Numbered from the stretch's first letter, positions 9,486 through 18,588 are shown. The stretch: 64,000 nt of DNA from BOG-994 sp049514215 (GCA_049514215.1 JBEKVI010000009.1:1-64000), one strand, 5' to 3'. The notes: generated by a model from the letters alone, not told the origin. Numbers and translations: made by a program.

Positions 9486-10115
9486 CTAGTTTTCCGTATG
9501 CGCCTCGTACATCTTCGCCTCGACCCCCAGGATTCGCCACAGCCCCGCTTTAAGGTCCCTCTGCAATGGCGTAAGGTCGTTCTGAATCCTTGCGATCATC
9601 ATCTGCCCCAGGAGATAGGCATAAATCTCCTTTGCCTTGGCCTTGACATCCGTGTCTGCCGGGAGCACTTCCTCGACCACCAAATCCCTGACCGCCTGTT
9701 CGTAATAGCGTTCCATGCGATGCATGTTCTCGTCAAACTTTTCGCGAATGCCGGGTTCCTGTCCGGACATCTCGCAACCTAGCGAAGTACACGGGCACCC
9801 TACTACGCGACCACGCTCTTCCGCATACGTGCGCTGTGCCTCATACGTGTAGTCGGCCAGCTTCGCAAAGCGCTCCAAGGGCGGCGTACTGGCCGAGAAC
9901 ATCGCATCGTAGGCCGGCTTGACGTCTACGAAGGACTCTTCCATGGCGGCCATCGCCAAATCCACCTTGGAAGGGAAGAAGTGGTAGAAGCTGCCCTTTT
10001 TCACCCCGGCCGCCTTGCAGATGTCATCGACGCTGACCGCACCATAACTGCTGGTCCAAATCAGCTCTAAGGCTGTGTCAATGAGCTTTTGCTTGGTGTT
10101 TGTGACTGCGTTCAT
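9486..10115 (-). CDS. TetR/AcrR-family regulator of the RND operon
   Basis: 209 residues from the ATG at 10115; an in-frame TTG at 10127 is an alternative start close behind AGAAGGG. The HTH is clear: QKLIDTALELIWTSSYGAV, VDDICKAAGVKKGSFYHFFP, SKVDLAMAAME. The ligand domain has the motif VVGCPCTSLGCEMS with three closely spaced cysteines, in the place where NemR/AcuR-type regulators carry a GC(P/L)xxNLxxE motif, so thiol-based sensing is possible but not shown. Related operators flank the gene on both sides, at 10156 and 9411, which suggests it represses itself and the pump operon. Confidence 0.93.
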   Translation of the reverse strand: MNAVTNTKQKLIDTALELIWTSSYGAVSVDDICKAAGVKKGSFYHFFPSKVDLAMAAMEESFVDVKPAYDAMFSASTPPLERFAKLADYTYEAQRTYAEERGRVVGCPCTSLGCEMSGQEPGIREKFDENMHRMERYYEQAVRDLVVEEVLPADTDVKAKAKEIYAYLLGQMMIARIQNDLTPLQRDLKAGLWRILGVEAKMYEAHTEN

Positions 10116-10155
10116 GTTGAGTGCCAACCGCCCTTCTGATCGAATTATAGGTCAT

Positions 10156-10171
10156 TTGACCGATCAGTCAA
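10156..10171. promoter_or_regulatory. TetR operator upstream of the regulator
   Basis: TTGACCGATCAGTCAA is a 16-bp inverted repeat with one mismatched pair. It lies about 40 bases before the tetR start and shares its half-site with 9411-9425. Confidence 0.7.
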
Positions 10172-10285
10172 GTGGGGATGCCGTTCCGTAGCGACCGAAA
10201 CGTTGCGCAGGATATCGCAAGCGGACGCCACACCAAGGTCCGGTTTTTCGCGTCACAGGGTGCGTCAGAATGGAGCCGGCCAAAT

Positions 10286-10785
10286 TCAGGCGATGAAATT
10301 GCGACCACGCGGTCCAAGGCGAGCTTGCTCGATGATCTCCGCGACTTCCGCCGCGCCGGCACCATGATCCCTGAAACGGGTCGACACATCGAGGCTTGCA
10401 AGCCACTCTCCGAGCCGGTCGATGGGTAATTTTTCGGCACTTCCGAACACTTCGCCCAGGACCAAATCACGATCCGGCCGCACGCCGTGTGCCAAGTGCC
10501 ACGCCAGCGGCAATGTAGAAAACACGCCAGACCGTGGGGCAGCCCGTGACGCAAGGTCATCGGATAGGAGATGGAGTGTGCCAGCGCTGTTTTCGTGTTG
10601 CTAAATGCGAGTCCCGCCAACATGGCCGCCGCAGACAGCGAGGCACGCGCTGCTGCGTTTGCGGGTGCATGCCATGCGCGCGGCAGATTTTCCAAAATGG
10701 GCCGCGCGGCGCGCAACGCGAGACCGTCGGACACAGGATTGGCATTGACATTCCAGATCGACTCGAGCGAATAGGGACGTGCCAT
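10286..10785 (-). pseudogene. Broken iron-containing alcohol dehydrogenase (phosphonoacetaldehyde-reductase-like), C-terminal half
   Basis: Two minus-strand frames join to give the C-terminal half of an iron-dependent alcohol dehydrogenase. The first frame reads SLESIWNVNANPVSDGLAL ... MLAGLAFSNTKTALAHSISY ... MTLRHGLPHGLAC. After a one-base frame change near 10520 the second reads TLPLAWHLAHGVRPDRDLVL ... LASLDVSTRFRDHGAGAAEV ... GPRGRNFIA and stops. The His-rich AHSISY and RHGLPHG segments carry metal ligands in this family, and the ending GxRGRNFI resembles phosphonoacetaldehyde reductases (PhpC/PhnY*-like). The N-terminal nucleotide-binding half is absent, so this is a remnant. The frame change could also be a sequencing error, but the missing 5' half is real in this window. 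Confidence 0.7.
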
Positions 10786-11226
10786 CCCATCGTGCGCTAG
10801 CGCACCGATACCGAAGTGCGAATCGACTAGGCTAAGCCCAGCGATGGAGTCTATAACGCGCGCATCGTTCTTGCGCCCGGTGCCCCTTACCGTTGAGTGG
10901 GCCTATTCCCCACCCTATCGTGGTCATCGCTCGGCCACCGTTCGAGCGAGGTCGCGTCTGGTGGTTCGCGGGACTTCGCAAATGATGCTAGGCGGGCTCG
11001 CCGGACACTCTTAGCCGCACGCTCCCCCTTCGGGTGCTCACCCAGACCAGGATATTGGGACGGATCGGCGAACGTCAGCGAAGGCTAGGTCGGTCGCTCT
11101 TCAGTGCGGACGAAAAGTCATCGCAAACGTCTTGGACGTGGTCAAGGGCCGATTCCTCCACTTCGGTGTACCGATCGGCAGGAGCGATGCCCAGACAGCG
11201 CTACCAAAACAAATGTAGGAGATGTC
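10786..11226. other. Intergenic, nothing recognised
   Basis: About 440 bases between the alcohol dehydrogenase remnant and the kinase gene. Short open frames exist on both strands but none resembles a known protein. The last part must hold the promoter of the signalling operon. Confidence 0.4.
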
Positions 11227-13725
11227 ATGCCGAAAACTGACTCAATCAATGGTCCGAGTGGGTCCGAAAGTATGTTGGAATCCCGGCGCCAGGAGACGCT
11301 GCTTAAGACAGGCGCATTGCAAGACGCCATTTTTAATAGCGCTCACTTCTCCAGCATCGCGACTGATGAAAAGGGAGTAATTCAGATCTTCAATGTTGGA
11401 GCCGAACGGATGCTGGGCTATAGCGCTCAGGACGTTGTCAACCTGATCACTCCAGCCGACATTTCAGATCCACAGGAGTTGGTCGCGCGGGCTGCGGCGC
11501 TGAGCACGGAACTGGATACGTCAATCACGCCGGGATTTGAGGCGTTGGTCTTCAAAGCGTCCCGTGGCATTGAAGATATCTATGAGCTGACCTATGTCCG
11601 AAAGGACGGTAGCCGTTTCCCAGCAATTGTCTCCGTCACGGCATTACGAGATGCTCAAGAAGGCATCATTGGCTACTTGCTGATCGGTACTGACAACACG
11701 GCCCGCAAGCAGATCGAAGCGGACCGCGCGCTCCTTTTCCAACGCCTGCGCGATCAACAGTTCTACACGCGATCATTGATTGAGTCGAACATCGACGCGC
11801 TGATGACAACCGATACCGAAGGAATTGTCACTGACGTGAATCAGCAAATGATCGCGCTGACCGGCCGTACACGGGATGAACTGATCGGATCGCCGTGTGG
11901 CAACTTCTTTACGGATCCCGTCCGCGCGGATGCAGCAATCAAACGGGTTCTCGTCGAGCACAGGGTCAGCAACTACGAACTGACCGTGCGGGCGCTGAGC
12001 GGCCAAGAGACGGTGGTGTCCTATAACGCAGCGACCTTTCGCGACCGGGACCGCAAGCTACAGGGCGTGTTTGCGGCGGCGCGCGACGTGACCGAGCGCC
12101 AACGCTTTGAGCGTGCGCTTCAGGAGAAAAATGAGCTGGAGCATGCCAGCCGAATGAAATCTGAATTCCTCGCCACGATGTCGCACGAGCTACGCACGCC
12201 GCTAAACGCGATCATCGGCTTCTCAGAGGCACTGAAGGACGGCCTCATGGGTCAGATGAGTGAAGTACAACAGGAATACATCGGCGATATTTTTACAAGC
12301 GGGCAACACTTGCTGTCGTTGATCAACGATATCCTGGATTTATCAAAGGTCGAAGCGGGCATGATGTCCCTCGATTTGGAGCCGGTCGAGGTAACCAATC
12401 TTCTCTCTAACAGCCTGACCATCGTCCGCGAAAAGGCGGCCTCGCAGCGCATTCGTCTCGAACTCGAAACCGAAGAAGGCCTGGGCGTTTTCAATTTGGA
12501 CGTCCGAAAGACCAAGCAGATTGTCTACAACCTCCTGTCCAATGCGGTCAAATTTAGCGCCGCAGGAGGTCGTGTCCTGGTGAAGGCGCAGTGCGTTCCG
12601 CGCAATTCGGTCGGCACGCTCTCGAGCGTCTGGCCCATTCAGACCTTTCCGCTTCCGGACAACGAGTTCAGCGAATTTCTTGAAATTTGCGTCAGCGACA
12701 GCGGCATCGGGATTTCCAGGGAAAACATGGCAAAGCTGTTTCGGGCGTTCAGTCAGATAGACAGTAGTCTCGCAAGGAAATTTGAGGGTACCGGCCTTGG
12801 GCTGGCGATGGTGAAACAACTGGCCGAACTCCACGGGGGTACGGTAGCCGTCTCAAGCGCGGTGGGAGAAGGAGCATGCTTCGTAGCGTGGCTGCCGCTT
12901 CGCGCGCCGTCCCCAGTCGCAACGACAACGCCTCAGAATATCAGCGATGCGAGTGGACCTCTGGCAGGATTCGGGGAGCGCGTGGCATTGGTTGTCGAGG
13001 ACGACCATAGGGCCGCTGACTTATTTCGACTACTGCTCGAAACGGAAGGGTTTACTGTGGTCATCGCGGGAAGCGCGGAGGACGCCCTCTTGCTCGCGCC
13101 GCAACAAGCGCTTAGCTTGATCACCCTCGATATTCAATTGCCCGGCATTGACGGCTGGGAATTTTTATTGCGCATACGCGATAGCAGCGAGTTGGCCGGA
13201 GTACCGGTGGTCATCATCGCGGGTCACACCGATAGCAATATGGCCCTTAGTCGTGGCGCCGCCGCGGTACTCCAAAAGCCGATCACACGTGCCCAACTGA
13301 AGGCCTCTATTGCCAATATCGGACTCCAGCCGAGGGGCGAACACACGCACACGGTTCTTGTAGTCGACGACGATCCCAAGGCCGTGGACCTCATTGCCGC
13401 TTTCCTGCCGGCACCGGACTACGCAGTCGTGCGTGCTTACGGGGGTGCTGAGGCGATTACGCTGGCACGAAGCCTACTGCCAAACCTCATTCTGCTCGAT
13501 CTCATGATGCCAGAAGTGAACGGCTTTCAGGTAGTTCAAGCTCTTCAACTGGATCCCGAAACCGCACAAATTCCAGTCCTTGTAGTGACCGCAATGGAAC
13601 TTACAGCTGGAGACCAGGCGGTGCTCAATCGCGATCCCGGACACGTCGTCCACGTCATCGAGAAGGGCCGATTTAACAACGCGCAATTCATCGCCGAGGT
13701 CAGACGCGCCTTGGTACAGCACTAG
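11227..13725 (+). CDS. Hybrid sensor histidine kinase, PAS-PAS-HisKA-HATPase-REC-REC
   Basis: 832 residues from the ATG at 11227, which follows a good TAGGAG site. The open frame extends to 11104 but without such a site. Domains: PAS about 30-145 and 150-290 (NVGAERMLGYS; DVNQQMIALTGRTRDEL). H-box FLATMSHELRTPLNAIIGFS with His320. N-box KQIVYNLLSNAVKF, G1 VSDSGIGIS, G2 FEGTGLGLAMVKQ. Receiver 1 has phospho-acceptor Asp635 (LITLDIQLPGIDGW); receiver 2 has Asp758 (LILLDLMMPEVNGF). No membrane segment is seen, so it is probably a cytoplasmic kinase sensing an internal or diffusible cue. First gene of a three-gene operon with a lone receiver and an EAL protein. Confidence 0.94.
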   Translation: MPKTDSINGPSGSESMLESRRQETLLKTGALQDAIFNSAHFSSIATDEKGVIQIFNVGAERMLGYSAQDVVNLITPADISDPQELVARAAALSTELDTSITPGFEALVFKASRGIEDIYELTYVRKDGSRFPAIVSVTALRDAQEGIIGYLLIGTDNTARKQIEADRALLFQRLRDQQFYTRSLIESNIDALMTTDTEGIVTDVNQQMIALTGRTRDELIGSPCGNFFTDPVRADAAIKRVLVEHRVSNYELTVRALSGQETVVSYNAATFRDRDRKLQGVFAAARDVTERQRFERALQEKNELEHASRMKSEFLATMSHELRTPLNAIIGFSEALKDGLMGQMSEVQQEYIGDIFTSGQHLLSLINDILDLSKVEAGMMSLDLEPVEVTNLLSNSLTIVREKAASQRIRLELETEEGLGVFNLDVRKTKQIVYNLLSNAVKFSAAGGRVLVKAQCVPRNSVGTLSSVWPIQTFPLPDNEFSEFLEICVSDSGIGISRENMAKLFRAFSQIDSSLARKFEGTGLGLAMVKQLAELHGGTVAVSSAVGEGACFVAWLPLRAPSPVATTTPQNISDASGPLAGFGERVALVVEDDHRAADLFRLLLETEGFTVVIAGSAEDALLLAPQQALSLITLDIQLPGIDGWEFLLRIRDSSELAGVPVVIIAGHTDSNMALSRGAAAVLQKPITRAQLKASIANIGLQPRGEHTHTVLVVDDDPKAVDLIAAFLPAPDYAVVRAYGGAEAITLARSLLPNLILLDLMMPEVNGFQVVQALQLDPETAQIPVLVVTAMELTAGDQAVLNRDPGHVVHVIEKGRFNNAQFIAEVRRALVQH

Positions 13726-13736
13726 CAGGGCAATCG

Positions 13737-14120
13737 ATGGCCAGAATCCTCATCATCGAAGACCATCCGGCGAACATGAAGCTTGTGTGTCTGCTTGTTC
13801 GCAGCGCCGGCCATACTGCCCTTTGTGCAGTTGATGCGGAGACGGGCTTGACCAGGGCGCGCGCCGAACAGCCGGACCTCATCCTGATGGATATCCAACT
13901 TCCGGGAATGGACGGCTTAACGGCCACGGCCCTTCTGAAACAGGACTCGACGACGAGTGCCATTCCCATCATCGCACTGACCGCGATGGCGATGAAAGAA
14001 GACCGCCAAAAGGCCAAGCTCGCAGGCTGCGACGCGTATATCGCGAAGCCGTTGCGCTATCGCGAACTGTTGGAGGCAATCGATTTACTTCTGGGCAGAA
14101 CGGAGCCACGGCCACAGTGA
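13737..14120 (+). CDS. Single-domain response regulator (DivK-like receiver)
   Basis: 127 residues, a receiver domain and nothing else. ARILIIEDHPANMKLVCLLV carries the acidic pocket, Asp52 is in LILMDIQLPGMDG, the conserved Thr is in IPIIALTAMAM, and the Lys is in AYIAKPLRYREL. It starts 11 bases after the kinase stop and overlaps the next gene by four bases (GTGA). It probably relays phosphate from the upstream kinase or tunes it. Lone receivers of this type act by protein contact, not by binding DNA. Confidence 0.92.
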   Translation: MARILIIEDHPANMKLVCLLVRSAGHTALCAVDAETGLTRARAEQPDLILMDIQLPGMDGLTATALLKQDSTTSAIPIIALTAMAMKEDRQKAKLAGCDAYIAKPLRYRELLEAIDLLLGRTEPRPQ

Positions 14121-16804
14121 AGAACTTTGCCGCAACCATTCTCATCGTCGATGACGAAGCGAAGAACCGCAAGCTGCTGGAGGCGCTGCTTCGCCCAGAA
14201 GGCTACCTTACCGAGGTCGCGGCGAACGGATCAGAAGCGCTGATCCGGATCGCGGAACATCCGCCGGACCTGATCTTGCTCGACATCATGATGCCGATCA
14301 TGGATGGATACCAGTTGGCCAGTCGACTCAAGGCCGACCCCGCGACTTCGAGTATTCCCATCATCATGGTGACCGCCCAAGCGGACCGCGATGCGCGCCT
14401 CGCTGCGCTAAATGCAGGTGCGGAGGAGTTTCTTACCAAACCGGTCGACCGGGCCGAGTTGTGGCTAAGGGTACGAAACCTACTCCGGTTAAAGGCCTTT
14501 GGCGATCTACTAAAAGACTACAGTTCTACTCTCGAAGAGGAAGTCGAAATCCGTGCGGCTGACCTGCAGCGTTTCCGAACCGCGATGGATGCAACGGCCG
14601 ACGCAATTCTACTTCTGAGCCGCGCGAGCATGCGCTTCGTAGAAGCCAACGCGACCGCCTGCACGATGCTTGGTTATTCTCGCGAGGAGCTCTTCCAGAT
14701 CTGCCCCACCCAGCTTGGTGAAATGACAATGTCTGAGCTTGAGGGGATGTACGATGGCATCATCGCAGGGGTCAGCACGAACGCGTTAGCGGAGCTTCGA
14801 CTGCGACGCAAGAACGGGTCGCGGGTGCAGGTGGAGCTTCAGCGCCAAGCCCACCGCTTCGGAACAGACTGGATTATTGTCTCGGTCGTACGCGATGTCA
14901 CGGACCGCAAAGCCGCCGAGCAAAAGATAAAGCGGCTCAATCGAGTTTATGCGTTTTTAAGCGGTGTCAACGCGTTGATCGTTCGCGTCCGCGATCGGAA
15001 CGAGCTCTTCGGAGAGGCCTGCCGGATCGCTGTTGAACTCGGCCAGTTGAAGATGGCCTGGGTTGGCATCGTGGACTACGCGGCGATGATGATCGAGCCC
15101 GTCGCCTCGGCGCTCGTCGATCCCGAGTTCTTAGCGGTGGTGAGAGCAACTTTCTCACTGGACGAGAACGCTCCGTCAGGCAAAAAGATGGCCGCCCGTG
15201 CAGTGCGGGAAAAAAGGGTATTCGTCGCAAACGACATCGCAAACGATCCCGGTGTCCTGTTCGCCAAGGAACGTGTCGAGCGGGGCATCCTATCCATGGC
15301 CATTCTTCCCCTTTTGGTATCGAACAAACCGGTAGCCGTCCTTGCGTTGTACGCGGACGAGATTGGGTTTTTTGATGAGGAGGAGGTCAAGCTCTTGACC
15401 GGGTTAGCCGGAAACATCGGATTTGCACTCGACCACATCGGCAAAGAGGAGAAGATCAACTACCTTGCCTACTATGACGACATCACCGGCTTGCCCAACC
15501 GTACACTATTCTTGGAGCGCGTCAGCCAGTGTCTGCGCCCCCGCGACGGCGCCAAGAGCACCGTAGCGTTGGCGCTGGTCGATATTGATCGGTTCCGCGC
15601 AATCAACGACGCGCTCGGCCGTCAGGCAGGCGACGACATCCTTAAACTGGTGGCGCAGCGCATCAGGGCTAGCGAGGCCCGTTTTGAGACGATCGCTCAG
15701 GTCGGCGCTGACTGTTTTGGCGTTGTAATTCTTGATCCGCGCGACGCGGGCACGGTAGCGCTGGATGTGGAGCAGTTGCTGCGAGCTTGCTTTTCCGAGC
15801 CGTTTGCCTTGCAGGAATCGGTTCTGAGGATCGCAGGCAAGGCCGGTATTGCCGTCTTCCCCCTCGACGGCGAGACTGCTGAGACGCTTTTGCGAAATGC
15901 TGAGGCTGCACTGAAGAGGGCTAAACGGTCCGTGGAGCCGCTACTGTTCTATTCCCCGGAGATGAATACTCGCGTCGCCGCGGCGCTGGACATGGAAAGC
16001 AAGTTGCGTACGGCGCTCGATTTGGATCAGTTTGTGTTGCACTACCAGCCAAAAATTACGATTGAAACCGGCGCGCTCTCAGGGGTCGAGGCGTTGATTC
16101 GCTGGAACGATCCCCAGCTGGGACTCGTCGCTCCGGGCCGATTCATACCAATTTTGGAAGAGACTGGGTTGATTTATGACGTCGGGCGCTGGGCACTGCG
16201 CCAGGCAATCGCCGACTACTTGCGCTGGCGTAGCGGCGGGTTTCCAGCAGTGCGGATCGCCGTTAATGTATCGCCAGTGCAATTGAGAGATCGGGATTTC
16301 GTCGCTGAAATCGCGAATGCTATCGCGATCGACCCGCTGGCCGCCGCAGGGCTAGAGTTGGAACTCACGGAGAGTCTGATCATGGAGGACGTCGCGACAA
16401 GCATCGCCAGCCTTGAGGCGATCCGGGCCATGGGCGTCCACATCGCTGTTGACGACTTCGGTACGGGCTATTCCTCGCTCAGCTACTTATCGAAGCTTCC
16501 CGTTAATACCCTGAAAATTGACCGCGCTTTTGTGATTGACATGACCGAAGGGAAAGGCGGGCTGACATTGGTCTCGACCATTGTTAACCTTGCGCATTCC
16601 CTGAAGCTCAAGGTAGTAGCAGAGGGCGTGGAGACAGAGGAGCAATCGCGTTTGCTTCTCTCGCTCGATTGCGATGAACTGCAGGGCTACCTGTTCAGCA
16701 AACCGGTGCCACGGGACATCTTCGAGGCGAGATTCTTGGGGCCCCTGGTTCAGACTGCGCCGGCGCGCCAACAAAGAAGCTCGAAGGAAACGCTCGCCGA
16801 CTGA
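14117..16804 (+). CDS. Response regulator with REC-PAS-GAF-GGDEF(degenerate)-EAL domains
   Basis: 895 residues from a GTG that overlaps the previous stop. Receiver with Asp56 (LILLDIMMPIMDGY), then PAS about 150-275, GAF about 285-440 (GILSMAILPLLVSNKPVAVL), GGDEF about 450-610 and EAL about 625-875. The GGDEF signature is GADCF at 530-534, so cyclase activity is probably lost. The EAL domain keeps SGVEALIRW (Glu658), ELELTES, VDDFGTGYSSLSYL, LKIDRAFV and AEGVETEEQ, so it should hydrolyse c-di-GMP. In other proteins such dead GGDEF domains act as GTP-sensing modules. The likely output of the operon is phosphorylation-controlled c-di-GMP breakdown. Confidence 0.93.
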   Translation: MKNFAATILIVDDEAKNRKLLEALLRPEGYLTEVAANGSEALIRIAEHPPDLILLDIMMPIMDGYQLASRLKADPATSSIPIIMVTAQADRDARLAALNAGAEEFLTKPVDRAELWLRVRNLLRLKAFGDLLKDYSSTLEEEVEIRAADLQRFRTAMDATADAILLLSRASMRFVEANATACTMLGYSREELFQICPTQLGEMTMSELEGMYDGIIAGVSTNALAELRLRRKNGSRVQVELQRQAHRFGTDWIIVSVVRDVTDRKAAEQKIKRLNRVYAFLSGVNALIVRVRDRNELFGEACRIAVELGQLKMAWVGIVDYAAMMIEPVASALVDPEFLAVVRATFSLDENAPSGKKMAARAVREKRVFVANDIANDPGVLFAKERVERGILSMAILPLLVSNKPVAVLALYADEIGFFDEEEVKLLTGLAGNIGFALDHIGKEEKINYLAYYDDITGLPNRTLFLERVSQCLRPRDGAKSTVALALVDIDRFRAINDALGRQAGDDILKLVAQRIRASEARFETIAQVGADCFGVVILDPRDAGTVALDVEQLLRACFSEPFALQESVLRIAGKAGIAVFPLDGETAETLLRNAEAALKRAKRSVEPLLFYSPEMNTRVAAALDMESKLRTALDLDQFVLHYQPKITIETGALSGVEALIRWNDPQLGLVAPGRFIPILEETGLIYDVGRWALRQAIADYLRWRSGGFPAVRIAVNVSPVQLRDRDFVAEIANAIAIDPLAAAGLELELTESLIMEDVATSIASLEAIRAMGVHIAVDDFGTGYSSLSYLSKLPVNTLKIDRAFVIDMTEGKGGLTLVSTIVNLAHSLKLKVVAEGVETEEQSRLLLSLDCDELQGYLFSKPVPRDIFEARFLGPLVQTAPARQQRSSKETLAD

Positions 16805-16940
16805 GATAATTTTGGGGCGTGCCGGTGCCGCAACGGAAAAGTCATCAGCCCTACGCTGGTCAGAGTTAGGTAGCGGTCCGGCTCGATGTGCGCCAAATTG
16901 TCCGCCGGGTCCCCAGGAGCCGTGTAGTGCCGCGCAGTGA

Positions 16941-17363
16941 ATGGATCGAGCTCAAGTCAGTGCACTTCTTCAGGCCTATCAAGGAGCCGATGCCCAGCAT
17001 AGCCTGCAGATCAACAACATCCGATTGCTACCGCGCCCACGCCAGGAAGAACTTCGAATCATGGAGCGTGAGCTTGTTCATATATTTGGTGATGCAATTG
17101 GACAGGCTAGACCGGAGCTTGCTGATTCGGCCCTCCTGGCGCCGATAACAATGTCACTGTTCGGAATGTTAAACTGGGCCTACTTATGGCTAAAACCTGG
17201 TGGTGCAATGTCGCGCGAGGAATACGCTGATCTGGTAACGACGATCGTCGTGGACGGGGGTCACGATGTCCAGATACTTCTTGGTCAGAGGACCAAAGCA
17301 GGAAAGCGGCTACCGCGCGAACCCGCTTCTAAGCGTAAGAAACATAGCTCTCCGCGAGCCTAG
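16941..17363 (+). CDS. TetR-type C-terminal ligand domain without DNA-binding domain
   Basis: 140 residues. The stretch ELVHIFGDAIGQ, ALLAPITMSLFGMLNWAYLW, KPGGAMSREEYADLVTTIV resembles the C-terminal part of TetR regulators, where FGMxNW-x-W-x-P-x-G-x-(L/M)-S is typical. An HTH normally sits about 90 residues before it, but a stop codon (TGA) lies directly before the ATG at 16941, and no HTH is found upstream in any plus frame. It is either the surviving 3' end of a broken regulator or a stand-alone sensor domain. The C-terminus is Lys/Arg-rich (KRKKHSSPR). Confidence 0.6.
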   Translation: MDRAQVSALLQAYQGADAQHSLQINNIRLLPRPRQEELRIMERELVHIFGDAIGQARPELADSALLAPITMSLFGMLNWAYLWLKPGGAMSREEYADLVTTIVVDGGHDVQILLGQRTKAGKRLPREPASKRKKHSSPRA

Positions 17364-17459
17364 AGTGACATAGCTATCGGCCTGAAGCGGTTAATCGCAT
17401 AGTTGCCCGAAAGCGGTCATCGTCGCTGCGGCGGGCGCAATGAGAAAAGGGGGCGTTCC

Positions 17460-17675
17460 GTGAAGATTCCTTTGCTAGTCGTTGGTATCTTCCTCGTGCT
17501 ACTCGGCTTGCATTGGTTCGGCCAAGGCACCCTCCTGTTTCCTTGGCCGAGCAATCCGGCGATGGATGGTCACATCGAGTTTGTCGCTCTTGGTATCGTG
17601 ACTGCTCTCGTTGGCATCGGTTTGATTTTTTACTCCCGGTGGAAGAAGGTCCCCGGGAAAGTGCCCACACCATAG
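17460..17675 (+). CDS. Small two-helix membrane protein
   Basis: 71 residues from a GTG at 17460 with an AAAAGGGGG site before it; the open frame begins further upstream at 17403. Two membrane segments are visible: IPLLVVGIFLVLLGLHW and IVTALVGIGLIFYSRW. Between them is a short loop with LLFPWPSNPAMDGH. Small proteins of this shape are common but of unknown function. No partner gene is evident. Confidence 0.6.
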   Translation: MKIPLLVVGIFLVLLGLHWFGQGTLLFPWPSNPAMDGHIEFVALGIVTALVGIGLIFYSRWKKVPGKVPTP

Positions 17676-17950
17676 GAAATTCGACTAGTCGAAAGATTGC
17701 GGTCGCAAGAAGAGTACTAAGAGATACTGATTGCATTACCGTAGTCGGCCAATAGCAGTCGCTGGATGACTCTTTCGGAAACGATCGGATAGAAGGCGGC
17801 TTGGACGAAGCTGACCGATATTTGCTTGCTAAGATTTTACGGGACGTTCGCCCCGCGGCGCCGGGAAGGCAAGCTGGGACCAGCCGGTCTCAGCGCCTTC
17901 GCGATACCGCTTTTTGAGGGCAATGGTCGGGAGGACCACGACCCCTTCGG

Positions 17951-18202
17951 CTACTCCTCGTGCTCTGCCCGACTGATGGTGATAGCAGCGAAATTAGTGG
18001 CAAGGGCATTCAGAACTCCCGCGAGCACGGCCCCCTCTGTACGCCTCGCGTCGTTCACAAGAATCCGCTCGACAATGTCCAGCGCAATCTTGAGCTGCCG
18101 TTCGGTAACCTCGACAGCAGCGTCGTAGGCCATCGGCTCGTGCCTCTCCAAGTGAGAGAACTTGGTCTGATGGGTTGGATCCTTCGGTCGCTCGATTTCC
18201 AT
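17951..18202 (-). CDS. Small hypothetical protein
   Basis: 83 residues from the ATG at 18202, preceded by GAAAGGGAA at good spacing. The sequence is mostly helical, with a polar start (EIERPKDPTHQTKFSHLE) and a hydrophobic second half (AVLAGVLNALATNFAAITIS). No family is recognised. The ribosome site and amino-acid make-up favour a real gene over chance. Confidence 0.45.
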   Translation of the reverse strand: MEIERPKDPTHQTKFSHLERHEPMAYDAAVEVTERQLKIALDIVERILVNDARRTEGAVLAGVLNALATNFAAITISRAEHEE

Positions 18203-18360
18203 GAGTTCCCTTTCGCAATAACAATGTCTGGGGCTAGGTTACCCCCTGAAGTCGGGGCGGTTCTATCCGCATCGCCCAACGCCTCAAACGGGAAGACCCG
18301 CGGACTTGTGGAACAACAGATGGAGGAGCACTCCCGCTCCCCTTGAAGTGCTTTCCGCGA

Positions 18361-18588
18361 TCAATCGATGTAGCATGGATCAATGTGCATCAGGGGGTTA
18401 AGGGACGTACCAAAAACTTCTGACGCATACATAGCCTCAACACGGGTGGCAGGCATTCCAAACGATCCTGCATTATTGTGTCTAATTCTATATTCGATGC
18501 TAAATTTTCCACGAGAAACATATGCGTAGTTGGTTCTGTAGGCATCAAAGTCGATGAGCTCCCATTCTTGGAGAGGGTGGTCTGGCAA
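18361..18588 (-). pseudogene. C-terminal scrap of a bacterial alpha-2-macroglobulin-like protein
   Basis: 75 codons that resemble the last part of bacterial alpha-2-macroglobulins: a FSIEYRIRHNNAGSFGMPAT segment, then VEAMYASEVFG. The family pattern is Y-x2-R-x5-G-x-F-x2-P-x3-E-x-MY-P-x-VxG. The family is normally over 1500 residues, so only the tail remains here. It is probably a leftover of gene loss or of a rearrangement. Recognition rests on this short motif only. Confidence 0.5.

Noticed and set aside
9411..9782. Plus-strand open frame that has a similar partner at 43411-43641
   Set aside because: The two frames resemble each other only because the underlying DNA is a duplicated piece of the minus-strand regulator locus. 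The regulator reading explains the conservation.
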